A DNA stretch of 64,000 nucleotides from Formosa sp. L2A11 (GTDB lineage Bacteria > Bacteroidota > Bacteroidia > Flavobacteriales > Flavobacteriaceae). Where the stretch lies: assembly GCF_009796865.1 (NCBI RefSeq), contig NZ_CP047028.1, forward strand, positions 1,736,001 through 1,800,000. Direction: 5' to 3'. The notes under the pieces are model-generated. The model was not told where the DNA came from. It saw only the letters and a program-made list of their open reading frames with translations, and ran no database searches. Made by a program: the position numbers and the translations under genes. Shown one piece after another: positions 48,719 to 56,785 of the stretch (positions are counted from its first letter, which is position 1; each line of letters starts with the position of its first letter).

Positions 48719-48753
48719 AAGGCGTTAGATGTGTGAATCTAATGCCTTTTTTT
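48719..48753 (+). terminator. terminator after the two M24 peptidase genes
   Basis: AAGGCGTTAGAT and ATCTAATGCCTT pair with one G-T and a 6-nt loop, followed by a run of T residues. Confidence 0.8.
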
Positions 48754-48845
48754 GTGCTGAAAAAAGATGTATTTTCTAATCAATTCATTTTCATTTGTTG
48801 TAATTCGTTTTAAAATGTATTTTCGCGATGCTAAAAATTAAAATT

Positions 48846-49424
48846 ATGAGTGTACTCCAAATGTTAGAAGATCGCAGCAGTTCAACTTGCGAATTATGTG
48901 GTTCAAAAGATCAATTAAAACAATACGTTATTCCGCCATCATTAAACGAAAGTGTAGACAATAGTGTGTTGGTGTGTAACACGTGCTTACAACAAATAGA
49001 AGAGAACGAAGATATGGATGTAAACCACTGGCGTTGTTTAAACGATAGCATGTGGAATGAGCATGTTGCTGTACAAATTATGTCTTGGAGACTATTGCAA
49101 CGTTTACGAGGAGAAGGTTGGCCAAAAGATTTAATAGATATGATGTATCTAGATGAAGATGCTATGGCTTTGGCTCGTGCAACAGGAGAACATGAAGAAG
49201 AAAGTGCTAAGATTATTCATCGCGATGTGAATGGTGTTGTTCTTGAAACAGGAGACTCTGTTGTATTAGTGAAAGATTTAAAAGTAAAAGGATCTAGTAT
49301 GGTTGCTAAGCAAGGAACTGCTGTTAGAAACATTCGTTTAGATCATGAAAATGCTGAATATATTGAAGGTAAAGTTGGAAGCCAACAAATTGTGATTATT
49401 ACAAAATATGTAAAGAAATTGTAA
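48846..49424 (+). CDS. PhnA-like zinc-ribbon protein
   Basis: A 192-residue protein starting MSVLQMLEDRSSSTCELCG. The ATG six codons upstream would add only MLKIKI and is less likely because PhnA proteins begin close to the zinc ribbon. Cysteines in CELCG and CNTC form the N-terminal ribbon. The C-terminal PhnA domain has GDSVVLVKDLKVKGSSMVAKQGTAVRNI and the terminal VILTKYVKKL-like end. Despite the name, PhnA is not tied to phosphonate breakdown in most genomes; function is unsettled. Confidence 0.9.
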   Translation: MSVLQMLEDRSSSTCELCGSKDQLKQYVIPPSLNESVDNSVLVCNTCLQQIEENEDMDVNHWRCLNDSMWNEHVAVQIMSWRLLQRLRGEGWPKDLIDMMYLDEDAMALARATGEHEEESAKIIHRDVNGVVLETGDSVVLVKDLKVKGSSMVAKQGTAVRNIRLDHENAEYIEGKVGSQQIVIITKYVKKL

Positions 49425-49452
49425 GACTTATATTTCTTTAAATAGGATATAA

Positions 49453-49490
49453 AAAACGGGCTGTAAAATAATTTTACAGCCCGTTTTAAT
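49453..49490. terminator. strong bidirectional terminator
   Basis: AAAACGGGCTGTAAAAT and ATTTTACAGCCCGTTTT are perfect 17-base complements with one base between them. It ends the phnA-like transcript; the cyclodeaminase gene converges from the right. Confidence 0.85.
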
Positions 49491-49576
49491 TTTAGATGTT
49501 ATAATAATGAGATTCTTCTTTGTGACTTATTCGGAATAATAAATTGTTTTTATAAAAATAATTATATTGAAATAAG

Positions 49577-50542
49577 TTAGGCCTTAGTTTTTGCGTATTT
49601 ATCTACATAATAGGTTGCTGCAAGTAAATCTTCAAGTGCATGACCAACCGATTTAAAAAGGGTGATTTCAGTATCGTTTTTACGTCCCGTTTTTTGATTG
49701 CCGCATAACTCAAATAAATCGGCTTGAATGTCATTCTCTTTTAGTATACCTGTATTAAGCGGAATAAGAATATCTCCACTTTCTTTTAAACCTCCTTGAT
49801 AGGTGTCTATATATACAGATGATTTTAAAATGGCTTCGTCATCTGCTTCTCGTGTATCTTTTTTATAAGCACCAACTAAATCGACATGTTGACCAGGTTT
49901 TAAATGTTTTCCAATAACAAGAGGTTTAGTAGACAGGGTAGCCGAAGAAATAATATCTACTTCACTTATTTTTTCTTCAATGGTTTTTATCGCTTCAATA
50001 GTAAACTGTGTAGTCGTGAAATGTTTGCAAATGGCTTTTGCTTTATTATAATCACGTCCGTAAACATAAACTTTTTTAATAGGTCTGATGCTGGCATGTG
50101 CTTCAATTAAATTGGTAGACAATGCTCCTGTACCTATCATTAATAAAGATTCTGAATTTTCTCTAGATAAAAATAAAGATGCTAATGCCGAAGCAGCAGC
50201 AGTTCGTTTTACAGTTAAACTTTTCGCTTCTAAAATGGCTTTTAATTTTCCAGTTATGGAATCTAAATAAATATAGGTACTATGAATTGCTGGTAAATTA
50301 TACTTTGCATTGTCAGGGCTAACCGTTACAATCTTTACACCTGAATTTTGTCCTGGATGCCATGCGGGCATTAAAAGAAGCGTAGAATCTAAGCCCGAAT
50401 CTGGATTAGGAAAATCATGATGATGGCGCAGAGGCACTAGATAGTCGTTCGAGGAGAATCCTGTTTTTAAAGCAGAAATAAGTGTTTTAAAATTAGTTGA
50501 ATTTTCGATAAAATCAGAATCAATTATAGCTGTATTTTTCAT
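49577..50542 (-). CDS. ornithine cyclodeaminase/mu-crystallin-family protein
   Basis: A 321-residue NAD(P)-binding protein. The Rossmann motif is seen in ESLLMIGTGALSTNLIEAH (near 130-148), and the family blocks KIVTVSPDN, KLKAILEAKSLTVKRTAAASALASLFL and ATLSTKPLV are present. Members include ornithine cyclodeaminase, L-alanine dehydrogenase and delta1-pyrroline-2-carboxylate reductase. The last is used in trans-3-hydroxyproline and D-proline metabolism. Given two Xaa-Pro peptidases and a KGSA-type dehydrogenase nearby and the shared AraC-type repeats, pyrroline-carboxylate reductase is my preferred reading, not proven. Confidence 0.85.
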   Translation of the reverse strand: MKNTAIIDSDFIENSTNFKTLISALKTGFSSNDYLVPLRHHHDFPNPDSGLDSTLLLMPAWHPGQNSGVKIVTVSPDNAKYNLPAIHSTYIYLDSITGKLKAILEAKSLTVKRTAAASALASLFLSRENSESLLMIGTGALSTNLIEAHASIRPIKKVYVYGRDYNKAKAICKHFTTTQFTIEAIKTIEEKISEVDIISSATLSTKPLVIGKHLKPGQHVDLVGAYKKDTREADDEAILKSSVYIDTYQGGLKESGDILIPLNTGILKENDIQADLFELCGNQKTGRKNDTEITLFKSVGHALEDLLAATYYVDKYAKTKA

Positions 50543-50592
50543 AACTTAAAATTAGTGAATATCTTGAAACTAATATAATTTATACCTAAAGA

Positions 50593-50621
50593 GGCTAATA
50601 TTATATAATACAAGGATAATT
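50593..50621 (-). promoter_or_regulatory. AraC-type direct repeats upstream of the cyclodeaminase gene
   Basis: GGCTAATA (50593-50600) and GGATAATT (50614-50621) are 21 bases apart, the same period as before araC. The copy at 50614 continues into a segment near-identical to the araC one (AAGGATAATTAT, AATC, ATATAAAA). They lie 51-79 bases before the start, in the same orientation relative to transcription as at araC. Confidence 0.55.
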
Positions 50622-50813
50622 ATTAATCGATATAAAAATGGGCTGTTTTTTGTTTTACTCACTTTCTTGGTTTAGAAAGTTGTTTATTAAGCACCCCACA
50701 ATTGACTATTATTCGTTTCATAAATGCTATTTAAGGTTTTAAACTAAAGTTCAGTTCGCTTTAACGAGTATTTTGTACTGTTCCGTAAATAAATTAGAAC
50801 TTATTTTCGATTT

Positions 50814-50847
50814 AATTAATACTAGTTTTAACAAACTAGTATTAATT
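50814..50847. promoter_or_regulatory. 15-bp perfect inverted repeat upstream of the M28 peptidase
   Basis: AATTAATACTAGTTT (50814-50828) and AAACTAGTATTAATT (50833-50847) flank TAAC. It lies 73 bases before the peptidase start in a 378-base gap that otherwise shows only the AraC repeats. It may be an operator or, since TTT follows, an AT-rich terminator. No further promoter element is visible. Confidence 0.5.
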
Positions 50848-50920
50848 TTTAAAAAGACTGCCGCATTTTTTTGTTTATGGCCAGCTTTTATAAGATTCTT
50901 AAAAAATTAAAATAGTAACA

Positions 50921-52318
50921 TTGAAGCTAATAAATCTCCCCTTTTCTAAAACAAATAAATTAGGCCTAAGCCTGCTTTTTTGTATGTTAAGTTTTGCTTT
51001 TTCTTATAGTCAAACTGTAACAGATATTATAAATGCCGTTAACCTAGATTCTTTGTCGCTTACAGTTAAAGAATTTTCTGGAGAAATTGCTACAGTTGTT
51101 GGTGGTAATACCGTTACACTTTTAAATAGGAAATACGATAATAACAACTTGGCTGCCGAGTATCTTTATGAAAGATTCGATAAGTTAGAGAATACCACTG
51201 TTGTAAATCAATTTATGGATGGTGAAGATAGTAGACGAAATGTAATTGCGACTCAGCTAGGAACAACACATCCGGAAAATGTATATATAATATGTGCGCA
51301 TTACGATGCTGTTGCCGATTATTGTGCAGATGATAATGCAAGTGGTGTGGCTACAATTTTAGAAATAGCGAGACTGCTGTCTGGGCAATGTAAAGAAAAT
51401 ACCATTATTTACGCTTTGTGGGATGAAGAAGAGATTGGATTAATTGGGTCTAAATATTATGCCGAATTAGCAGAGACCAATGGTAATGCTATTTTAGGTG
51501 TTTATAATATAGATATGATTGGTTATGATGGCGATGATGATGAAAGCTTTGATATAGATGTTAAAAAAAATGATGCTGGTTCGCAAGGTATGAGTGACGA
51601 TATTGTTGCTGTGTTAAATTCGTATCCGTTTAAATTGAATGTAAATATTGTTATTCCAGGAACAGAATATAGTGATCATTCTGGTTTTTGGAATCGTGGC
51701 TATCCAGCTGTTTTAGTTGGAGAAGCTTGGTCTGAAGATGATCAAAATTCAAAATATCATTCTAAAGAAGATAGATTTGCCTTGTTTAATCTAGAATATT
51801 ATCACGAGTTATCTAAGCTGTCTGCTGGTTATATTGCTACCAAAGCAGTGTTAGGCGGCGTAGATAATACAGTTGCACAGAGTAATAATAGTCTTATTGC
51901 TAATCAAGATAATGCAACGTACCAATGGTATAATTGTGTTACCGATACTGCAATTACAGGAGCTACATTTCAGACCTATATACCAACAGCTAATGGTCGT
52001 TATAGCGTAGAAATTACATCTGGAACTTGTGTTGAGTTTAGTGATTGTTATGAATTCTCAACTTTAGGCTTACCAACGTTTAAAGATTCTGAACTAACGG
52101 TATTTCCTAATCCAGTACAATCTCATTTAACAGTTGAAAGAAGTGCAAGTGGTACAGCCGATTTTACAATGTATGATGTGTCTGGTAAACGGGTTTTTAA
52201 AATGACTTCTGAAGAAAAAACGACAGAATTACAATTGGGTAGTCTATCTAAGGGGATTTACTTTTTAAGTGTAGAAAGTGATAAAAAGAGAGGCGTGTAT
52301 AAAATTGTTAAAGACTAA
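50921..52318 (+). CDS. secreted M28 aminopeptidase with T9SS C-terminal sorting domain
   Basis: A 465-residue exported zinc aminopeptidase. TTG at 50921 is taken as start because the next ATG lies inside the signal peptide (LGLSLLFCMLSFAFSYSQ, about 14-31). Zinc-ligand blocks are HYDAVADYCADDNASGV (from His127), WDEEEIGLIGS, NIDMIGYD and DHSGFW. After the catalytic domain comes a short Ig-like stretch and a type A sorting domain (about 390-465: LTVFPNPVQSHLTV, MYDVSGKRVF, LSKGIYFL). The enzyme is expected to be delivered to the cell surface or medium by the type IX system. Confidence 0.9.
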   Translation: MKLINLPFSKTNKLGLSLLFCMLSFAFSYSQTVTDIINAVNLDSLSLTVKEFSGEIATVVGGNTVTLLNRKYDNNNLAAEYLYERFDKLENTTVVNQFMDGEDSRRNVIATQLGTTHPENVYIICAHYDAVADYCADDNASGVATILEIARLLSGQCKENTIIYALWDEEEIGLIGSKYYAELAETNGNAILGVYNIDMIGYDGDDDESFDIDVKKNDAGSQGMSDDIVAVLNSYPFKLNVNIVIPGTEYSDHSGFWNRGYPAVLVGEAWSEDDQNSKYHSKEDRFALFNLEYYHELSKLSAGYIATKAVLGGVDNTVAQSNNSLIANQDNATYQWYNCVTDTAITGATFQTYIPTANGRYSVEITSGTCVEFSDCYEFSTLGLPTFKDSELTVFPNPVQSHLTVERSASGTADFTMYDVSGKRVFKMTSEEKTTELQLGSLSKGIYFLSVESDKKRGVYKIVKD

Positions 52319-52486
52319 AATTTTTAATAATTTTATTAATATGAATGATACTAGATTTTGCGTTAGCGATTGCAGTGGCATCCTTTTTATGTGATGTAAA
52401 CGATTTGTGTTTGCTAAACTGAAGTTTTTTGTTTGAATTAAATTATGCAGTGGTTAACTGTAATGTAATAAAAAGATATAACGGAA

Positions 52487-52510
52487 AGCGCGACCTTTTG
52501 GGAACGCCCT
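52487..52510. repeat. fragment resembling a flavobacterial intergenic repeat
   Basis: AGCGCGACCTTTTGGGAACG with a following CCCT is conspicuously G+C-rich in a 367-base AT-rich gap. Read on the other strand it has the GGGCGTTCCC...GGTCGCGCT look of intergenic repeats seen in flavobacteria. Identification is from memory and tentative. Confidence 0.3.
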
Positions 52511-52599
52511 GAAAATTTGAAAATCATTTAATTTGGAAATGTAGCAATTCATTCCTGAGGTTTGAATTTTACCATATCATTTAAATACGATTTTTATTA

Positions 52600-52630
52600 C
52601 GAGATGCTGAAACAAGTTCAGCATGACGAA
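52600..52630. repeat. short palindromic repeat ATGCTGAA-N5-TTCAGCAT
   Basis: ATGCTGAA (52604-52611) and TTCAGCAT (52617-52624) flank ACAAG, within the CGAGATGCTGAA...CATGACGAA context common as a dispersed intergenic repeat in bacteria. It directly precedes the terminator of the convergent genes. Confidence 0.5.
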
Positions 52631-52636
52631 TAAATA

Positions 52637-52673
52637 AAAAAAATCCGCTCAAAATATTGAACGGATTTTTTTA
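52637..52673. terminator. terminator between convergent peptidase genes
   Basis: AAAAAATCCG and CGGATTTTTT pair over a 14-nt loop, with A and T runs outside, so it can act for the M20 gene on the minus strand and M28 on the plus strand. Confidence 0.8.
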
Positions 52674-52685
52674 TGTGATTAGAAT

Positions 52686-54077
52686 TTATTTTTTAAATAA
52701 TTCTGTAAAATGTTTGTAAAACATTGGGATGGTTTCTATACCTTTTAGGTAATTCCATACTCCAAAATGTTCGTTAGGCGAGTGAATGGCGTCGCTGTCT
52801 AGTCCGAATCCCATTAAAATGGTTTTACTCTTTAATTCGTCCTCAAAAAGCGATACAATTGGAATACTTCCTCCGCTGCGTTGTGGAATTGGTGTTTGTC
52901 CAAAAGTTTCTGCATACGCTTTAGATGCTGCTTGGTAACCAATACTGTCTATAGGTGTTACGTAACCTTGACCGCCATGATGAGGTTTTACAACAACTGT
53001 AACAGCGTCTGGAGCGATACTTTCGAAGTGTTTTTTGAACAGTTCTGTAATGTCTTTCCAATCTTGATTAGGCACTAAACGCATAGAGATTTTAGCAAAT
53101 GCTTTACTTGCAATTACTGTTTTTGCACCTTCGCCAGTATAACCTCCCCAAATTCCGTTAACATCTAATGTTGGTCTAATAGAGTTACGTTCGTTAGTTG
53201 TATAACCTGCTTCTCCGTAAACGGCATCGATATCTAAGGCTTTTTTATAGTTGTCTAAATTAAAAGGCGCTTTTGCCATTTGGGCACGCTCGTCTTTAGA
53301 TAATTCTTCAACCTTATCGTAAAAACCAGGAATGGTAATGTGATTGTTTTCGTCGTGAAGTGACGCAATCATTTTTGTTAATATGTTAATTGGGTTTGCA
53401 ACAGCACCACCGTAAAGTCCAGAGTGTAAATCGCGATTTGGACCTGTTACTTCTACTTCTACATAACTTAAACCACGTAATCCTGTGGTGATTGACGGTA
53501 CGTCTTTCGCAATCATTCCTGTGTCTGAAATAAGAATAACGTCGTTTTTAAGTTTTTCGTGATTGTTTTTTACAAAGGTTGCAAGGTTTACACTACCAAC
53601 TTCTTCTTCACCTTCAATCATGAATTTTACGTTACAAGGAAGCTCGTCGTTTTTGGTCATGAATTCCAATGCTTTTACATGCATATACATCTGGCCTTTA
53701 TCGTCGCACGCTCCACGAGCAAAAATAGCCCCTTCTGGATGAGTTTCGGTTGTTTTTATAACGGGTTCGAATGGAGGAGAGGTCCAAAGTTCGATTGGAT
53801 CTGCAGGTTGTACGTCGTAATGACCATAAACAAGAACGGTTGGAAGTGATTTATCGATGAATTTTTCACCATATACAATCGGATGGCCATCTGTCTTGCA
53901 AATTTCTACGTGATCGCATCCTGCTTCTTCAAGGCGTGTTTTAACGATCTCCGAAGTTTTTAAAACGTCGTTTTTGTGAGCCGAGTCAGCGCTAACAGAC
54001 GGTATTTTAAGTAGTTCGATAAGTTCGTTTAAAAATCTATCCTTGTTATTTTCGATGTAAGTCGAGATATTTTTCAT
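52686..54077 (-). CDS. M20 dipeptidase
   Basis: A 463-residue cytoplasmic zinc dipeptidase. I use the internal ATG at 54077 (MKNISTYIENNKDRFLNEL); the upstream ATG at 54101 adds eight residues that do not fit the family start. Di-zinc site blocks are YGHYDVQPADP (His and Asp), RGACDDKG, IEGEEEVGS and SDTGM; the dimerisation domain occupies the middle third, and the final metal His is near the C terminus in DAIHSPNEHFG. No signal peptide. Confidence 0.93.
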   Translation of the reverse strand: MKNISTYIENNKDRFLNELIELLKIPSVSADSAHKNDVLKTSEIVKTRLEEAGCDHVEICKTDGHPIVYGEKFIDKSLPTVLVYGHYDVQPADPIELWTSPPFEPVIKTTETHPEGAIFARGACDDKGQMYMHVKALEFMTKNDELPCNVKFMIEGEEEVGSVNLATFVKNNHEKLKNDVILISDTGMIAKDVPSITTGLRGLSYVEVEVTGPNRDLHSGLYGGAVANPINILTKMIASLHDENNHITIPGFYDKVEELSKDERAQMAKAPFNLDNYKKALDIDAVYGEAGYTTNERNSIRPTLDVNGIWGGYTGEGAKTVIASKAFAKISMRLVPNQDWKDITELFKKHFESIAPDAVTVVVKPHHGGQGYVTPIDSIGYQAASKAYAETFGQTPIPQRSGGSIPIVSLFEDELKSKTILMGFGLDSDAIHSPNEHFGVWNYLKGIETIPMFYKHFTELFKK

Positions 54078-54137
54078 GTGGAAATATTCTGTTTCCAACA
54101 AAAATACAAAATTGTATAATTTTTTCTTGAAAGTTTA

Positions 54138-54167
54138 TTTGATTATTGAAACTAATTTATATATTTG
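54138..54167 (+). promoter_or_regulatory. promoter of tRNA-Leu: TTTG-N18-TATATTTG
   Basis: TTTG at 54138-54141 and TATATTTG at 54160-54167 match the Bacteroidota -33/-7 pair with an 18-base spacer. The tRNA starts 12 bases downstream. Confidence 0.75.
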
Positions 54168-54178
54168 CACACCTTATT

Positions 54179-54260
54179 GCGGGCGTGGTGGAATTGGTAG
54201 ACACGCTAGACTTAGGATCTAGTGCCGCGAGGTGTGAGAGTTCGAGTCTCTCCGCCCGCA
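54179..54260 (+). tRNA. tRNA-Leu (anticodon TAG)
   Basis: An 82-nt class II tRNA with a long variable arm. Acceptor GCGGGCG/CGCCCGC is fully paired, anticodon stem CTAGA/TCTAG encloses CTTAGGA with anticodon TAG, T loop is TTCGAGT, and the discriminator is A. CCA is not encoded. It is immediately followed by a terminator and by mobile-element DNA, and tRNA-Leu genes are common integration targets. Confidence 0.96.
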
Positions 54261-54269
54261 CAATATGAG

Positions 54270-54299
54270 AAAGCCGACTATTTATAGTCGGCTTTTTTT
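54270..54299 (+). terminator. terminator of tRNA-Leu
   Basis: AAAGCCGACTAT and ATAGTCGGCTTT pair perfectly around a two-base centre, followed by TTTTG. Confidence 0.85.
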
Positions 54300-54304
54300 G
54301 TTTG

Positions 54305-54326
54305 GGGTAACACATGGGTAACACAT
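54305..54326 (+). repeat. tandem 11-bp repeat GGGTAACACAT
   Basis: Two perfect back-to-back copies (54305-54315, 54316-54326) start six bases after the tRNA-Leu terminator. The core GGGTAACAC recurs at 58180-58188 in the oriT-like hairpin. Position at the element end suggests recombinase arm sites; that is inference. Confidence 0.6.
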
Positions 54327-55034
54327 TTAGTAAAAAGCTTGAATTTTAACACCATTTAAGAAATTTGTAGTTATTTTAATACAAATGGTACCAAATAATA
54401 TTAAGAAGACTTCTTTTGTACTCTAAAAGATAGTTGTTTATCCCACTTAGCCCATTTCCTCTTCATTCCGCGAAAAGCGATTCTAGACAAAAGTCTTAAA
54501 CACAATCCGCAATTTTAGCTTTCTATTGTGTTAACCCTTACCGCTACTCCAGTAAGGACAACTTCATTAAAGGAAGAAAATTGTGAATAGCCTTCGTTTG
54601 ATTCGAACTTAAAAAAAGAATTTAATGACTGATTGTCTTTATCATAAATCAGCTTTTTAGAAAGCGCTCTATGCTGTTTTTACTTCACGCGTATCTGCCT
54701 GAATGCTATAAAAACAGCACAGAATCTTTGCGCAGTTAAGTTATGGTTGATTTGGGGTGATTGAACTAAAATTAAGATTCGATTTCTTTAGAATTGGCCA
54801 CTTTAAGTTGAATTTTAGCAATTAACTTATTAACAACGAGTTGTTTGTAAAAAATAGCTCTATTTTATTTGACCTGAAATAATATGGAATGATATTAGAT
54901 GAATTTTATGGTCATTTAATATGGTACCATTTCAGTTCATTTGAGGTTTAGCGTCCTGTGGATAACTTTAAGCTTCTAGAAATGGTTCTATTTGCATATT
55001 TTAATAGATTTAATACTAGAATTCAGTATAAGTT
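54327..55034. other. structured noncoding leader of the element
   Basis: About 700 bases without a credible gene. Inverted repeats: AACACAAT (54499-54506)/ATTGTGTT (54525-54532), CCTTAC (54536-54541)/GTAAGG (54552-54557), TGCTGTTTTTA (54672-54682)/TAAAAACAGCA (54709-54719). ATGGTACCA occurs at 54385 and 54921. The region may be an origin, a structured RNA, or the scar of a lost integrase gene; the sequence does not decide. Confidence 0.5.
54957..54965 (-). promoter_or_regulatory. perfect DnaA box
   Basis: TGTGGATAA is the exact complement of the consensus DnaA box TTATCCACA. It lies in the noncoding leader of the element, 116 bases before the first gene. A single box could be chance, but its place among repeats beside replication genes makes an origin plausible. 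Confidence 0.45.
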
Positions 55035-55052
55035 AACAAAAGCGCTTTTGTT
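55035..55052. promoter_or_regulatory. 18-bp perfect palindrome before the excisionase-like gene
   Basis: AACAAAAGCGCTTTTGTT is fully self-complementary and ends 28 bases before the ATG at 55081, a natural operator position for autoregulation by the HTH protein or another element regulator. Confidence 0.55.
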
Positions 55053-55080
55053 CATTATCTAACATTAAAAACAAGAAATA

Positions 55081-55350
55081 ATGAACAGTCATCAACTACT
55101 TTTTGAACGATTAGATCGTTTAGAACAATTATTAGTATCTAAAAAAGAGGTGCTAACCTTTGATGAGGCCTGTGATTATGCAGGAATATCAAGAAGCTAT
55201 TTGTATAAACTTACCGCTTCGGGTAAGGTGCCACATTCCAAACCTAATGGAAAACTCATTTTTTTCTCAAGACAAAAATTTGAAGCTTGGCTCATTCAAA
55301 GTCAGGATGTACTAGAACTCAAGGATCCAACTAAGACCAATTCCATTTAG
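55081..55350 (+). CDS. excisionase-like helix-turn-helix (HTH_17) protein
   Basis: An 89-residue DNA-binding protein. An N-terminal short coiled coil (LFERLDRLEQLL) precedes a MerR/excisionase-type winged helix: LTFDEACDYAGISRSYLYKLTASGKVPHSKPNGKLIFFSRQKFEAWL. Proteins of this kind sit at the head of Bacteroidota integrative elements and control excision or the replication operon. It starts after an 18-bp palindrome; its stop is two bases before the DUF3987 start. Confidence 0.9.
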   Translation: MNSHQLLFERLDRLEQLLVSKKEVLTFDEACDYAGISRSYLYKLTASGKVPHSKPNGKLIFFSRQKFEAWLIQSQDVLELKDPTKTNSI

Positions 55351-55352
55351 TC

Positions 55353-56783
55353 ATGGAGAATCTAAATAAAAACACTCCGAACATGCTAGTGCATGAAAGA
55401 AATGAGTCTCGAAAATCGCAAATTAAAAATCCTCATAAATTAAATACTATAGATCGTATAGATTTGGAAAACGACTTCCTAAAATTGGATAGTAGTAATA
55501 ACAATCCCTTTCCGGTAGATATATTTCCCAAAGCACTTCAAGAAATTATTTTCGAGGCGCATAACGTCTATCAGTTTTGTTTAGACTATTTAGGAGCAGG
55601 TGTGTTATCGGCAGCTTCAGCGGCTATAGGAAAGACATATAAAGTTGAAGTTAAAAAAGGTTGGGAAGAAAAAGTGAATTTATTCACTGTTATCGTGGGG
55701 CGTCCAGGTGATTCTAAAACACATGCGCTTAATTTTTGTTTTAGACCGATTCATAAAAGAGAAGATACCACTTTTGAAATCTACGAGCAAGAACTAAAAG
55801 ACTACATTCAAGAAAGCTTAAATACCAATGAAGACCGTAGCAAATTAAAAAAGCCACTTTTAAAAAAGATTCTCATCAGTGATTTTACGCCAGAAGCACT
55901 AATCGCTATACATGCTAATAATAAAAAAGGACTGTATGTTTATGTAGATGAACTTCATGGTTGGATTAAAAACTTCAATAGATATAATACTTCAGGCGAA
56001 GCGGAAACCTATTTAAGTCTGTGGAGTGGTACGCAAATTTCTACAGACCGAGCCTCTGGTAAGAGTCAAAGAATAAGCGATCCCTTTATTGGGGTTATAG
56101 GTAGCACACAAATTTCGGTACTTAAAGAGTTCGCTAAAGGAGGCAGACAAACAAACGGATTTCTGGATCGCTTTTTATTTGTTTATCCATGGAAATCTAC
56201 CACGCTTAAATGGAATCTCAATACTATAGCTCAAGTTCATCTGGATAATTACTTTACTATTATATCCAGTCTTTTGGATTTAGAATCCCATGAAGAAAAA
56301 ACATCAGAAGTTATTCCTTTATCTAGCCAAGCCAAACACTATTTGTTTGCTTGGCAAAATAGTAGACCTAATCAATATTTATTTGATTACGAGCGGAGTA
56401 TAGATGTCAAGCTTCAGCAATATGTAATACGATTTGCTCTTATATTACAATTAATAGAATATGTGATAGAAAAAGGAAGTAACAAGCAAATAGAATTAAA
56501 AGCTGTAAAAAGTGGGATTCGGCTGTTTGATTATTTCTATCAAAATGCCATTCGAGTAAGACAAGAAACCACAGTGCGTAATTATTATGAATCGCTTACC
56601 CAGCTACAGCGTGATATTTTAGAAGAATTACCCAAAGCATTTACAACTCAAGAAGGCCTTGAAATCGCATGTAAGTCCCTTCAGGGGAAAAATAGAATTA
56701 GTGAGCGTCAGTTTAAAACCTACTTAAATGATACTAAGCTTTTTAAAAGATGCTCAAGAGGGCATTATGAAAAAGTACTATAA
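55353..56783 (+). CDS. DUF3987 ATPase (primase/helicase-like) of the element
   Basis: A 476-residue protein with a variant P-loop GRPGDSKT (116-123) and a Walker-B-like YVYVDELHG near residue 200. The RASGKSQRISDPFIGVIGSTQI and NGFLDRFLFVYP blocks are typical of DUF3987 proteins in mobile elements, thought to help replicate the excised circle. The C terminus (about 415-476) looks like a winged-helix tail. It is coupled to the HTH gene and followed by the TGCA array. Confidence 0.85.
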   Translation: MENLNKNTPNMLVHERNESRKSQIKNPHKLNTIDRIDLENDFLKLDSSNNNPFPVDIFPKALQEIIFEAHNVYQFCLDYLGAGVLSAASAAIGKTYKVEVKKGWEEKVNLFTVIVGRPGDSKTHALNFCFRPIHKREDTTFEIYEQELKDYIQESLNTNEDRSKLKKPLLKKILISDFTPEALIAIHANNKKGLYVYVDELHGWIKNFNRYNTSGEAETYLSLWSGTQISTDRASGKSQRISDPFIGVIGSTQISVLKEFAKGGRQTNGFLDRFLFVYPWKSTTLKWNLNTIAQVHLDNYFTIISSLLDLESHEEKTSEVIPLSSQAKHYLFAWQNSRPNQYLFDYERSIDVKLQQYVIRFALILQLIEYVIEKGSNKQIELKAVKSGIRLFDYFYQNAIRVRQETTVRNYYESLTQLQRDILEELPKAFTTQEGLEIACKSLQGKNRISERQFKTYLNDTKLFKRCSRGHYEKVL

Positions 56784-56785
56784 AC

